Assembly: GCA_900754965.1 (NCBI GenBank)
Contig: CAAEEO010000062.1
Location: forward strand, 1 to 5,253
Source: an uncultured Oscillospiraceae bacterium
GTDB lineage: Bacteria; Bacillota; Clostridia; Oscillospirales; Oscillospiraceae
Reading direction: 5' to 3'
DNA: 5,253 bases
Shown: positions 5,122-5,253 of the stretch, in pieces
How the letters are laid out: the number at the start of each line of letters is the position of its first letter
Numbering within the stretch: position 1 is the first letter of the stretch
Made by a program: the position numbers and the translations under genes
The notes under the pieces: model-generated
Told to the model about the DNA's origin: nothing
What the model saw: only the letters and a program-made list of their open reading frames with translations
Databases searched by the model: none

Positions 5122-5160
5122 GAACAGCGGCATAGCGTTTATTACGCTATGCTGCTGTTC
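5122..5160. repeat. Strong 16-bp hairpin between two short ORFs
   Basis: Bases 5122-5137 pair with 5145-5160 with a single G-T wobble and a 7-base TTTATTA loop. It lies 33 bases after the stop of the partial ORF at the right edge and 15 bases before the ATG at 5106 (minus-strand direction). No U-tract follows on the minus strand, so a simple intrinsic terminator is not well supported. Attenuator, RNA-stability element or element-end structure are alternatives. Confidence 0.75.
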
Positions 5161-5193
5161 CTAAGTGAAACTTTAAAATTTATAGGATTTGAT

Positions 5194-5253
5194 TTAACTC
5201 TGTTTGATGTGAGTCATAATCTCTTTCAGAACGTCTCTTGCAAACATCACATA
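5194..5253 (-). CDS. Possible C-terminal end of a gene entering from the right edge (partial)
   Basis: The minus strand reads YVMFARDVLKEIMTHIKQS followed by TAA at 5194-5196. The fragment is open to the window edge and looks like an amphipathic helix. Nineteen codons are too few to identify a family or prove coding. The direction agrees with every other gene here, and a strong hairpin follows. Confidence 0.3.
   Translation of the reverse strand, partial: YVMFARDVLKEIMTHIKQS

Overview
The window looks like chromosomal DNA from a Gram-positive anaerobe of the class Clostridia, probably a gut member of the Oscillospiraceae/Lachnospiraceae type. This rests on mixed GC content of roughly one half, AGGAGG-type ribosome binding sites, U-tract terminators, and the protein families present. 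These are a clostridial-type radical SAM protein paired with a TetR regulator, and a DUF4368-type large serine recombinase. The assignment is inference; no rRNA or tRNA is visible. All supportable genes lie on the minus strand, and the long plus-strand reading frames are shadows.

Region 1 (1-2240) is a compact, intact two-gene unit. In transcription order it holds a TetR-family regulator (2196 to 1615), a terminator with a 16-bp perfect palindrome in its stem (1558-1593), a promoter/leader with repeated CATAGA half-sites, a radical SAM protein (1446 to 70), and a strong terminator (4-45). The regulator also has an inverted repeat over its own -10 box. The layout suggests a TetR sensor controlling itself and the radical SAM gene. 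The substrate of the radical SAM protein is unknown to me. Its C-terminus carries a second CX3CX2C motif.

Region 2 (2274-4450) is a decayed mobile-element module. A serine recombinase of about 588 codons can be read end to end (4085 to 2319), but it has four in-frame TAG codons and two opposite one-base frameshifts in C-tracts. It has also lost a conserved active-site arginine and a zinc-ribbon cysteine. An unrecognised protein gene (4450 to 4082) overlaps its start by ATGA, so the two were once an operon. A U-tract terminator (2274-2300) closes the module just before the TetR promoter.

Region 3 (about 4451-5253) has no confident gene. It is rich in hairpins and palindromes, including two mutually exclusive stems at 4607-4637. 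It also has two short ORFs coupled by ATGA (5106 to 4963, 4966 to 4715) and the last 19 codons of a possible gene entering from the right edge. It is probably the regulatory or transfer-related remnant of the same element; this is inference.

I do not see a clearly new system. The best leads are the Cys-rich tail of the radical SAM protein with its TetR control, the all-amber interruption pattern of the recombinase, and the structured region at 4538-4996.
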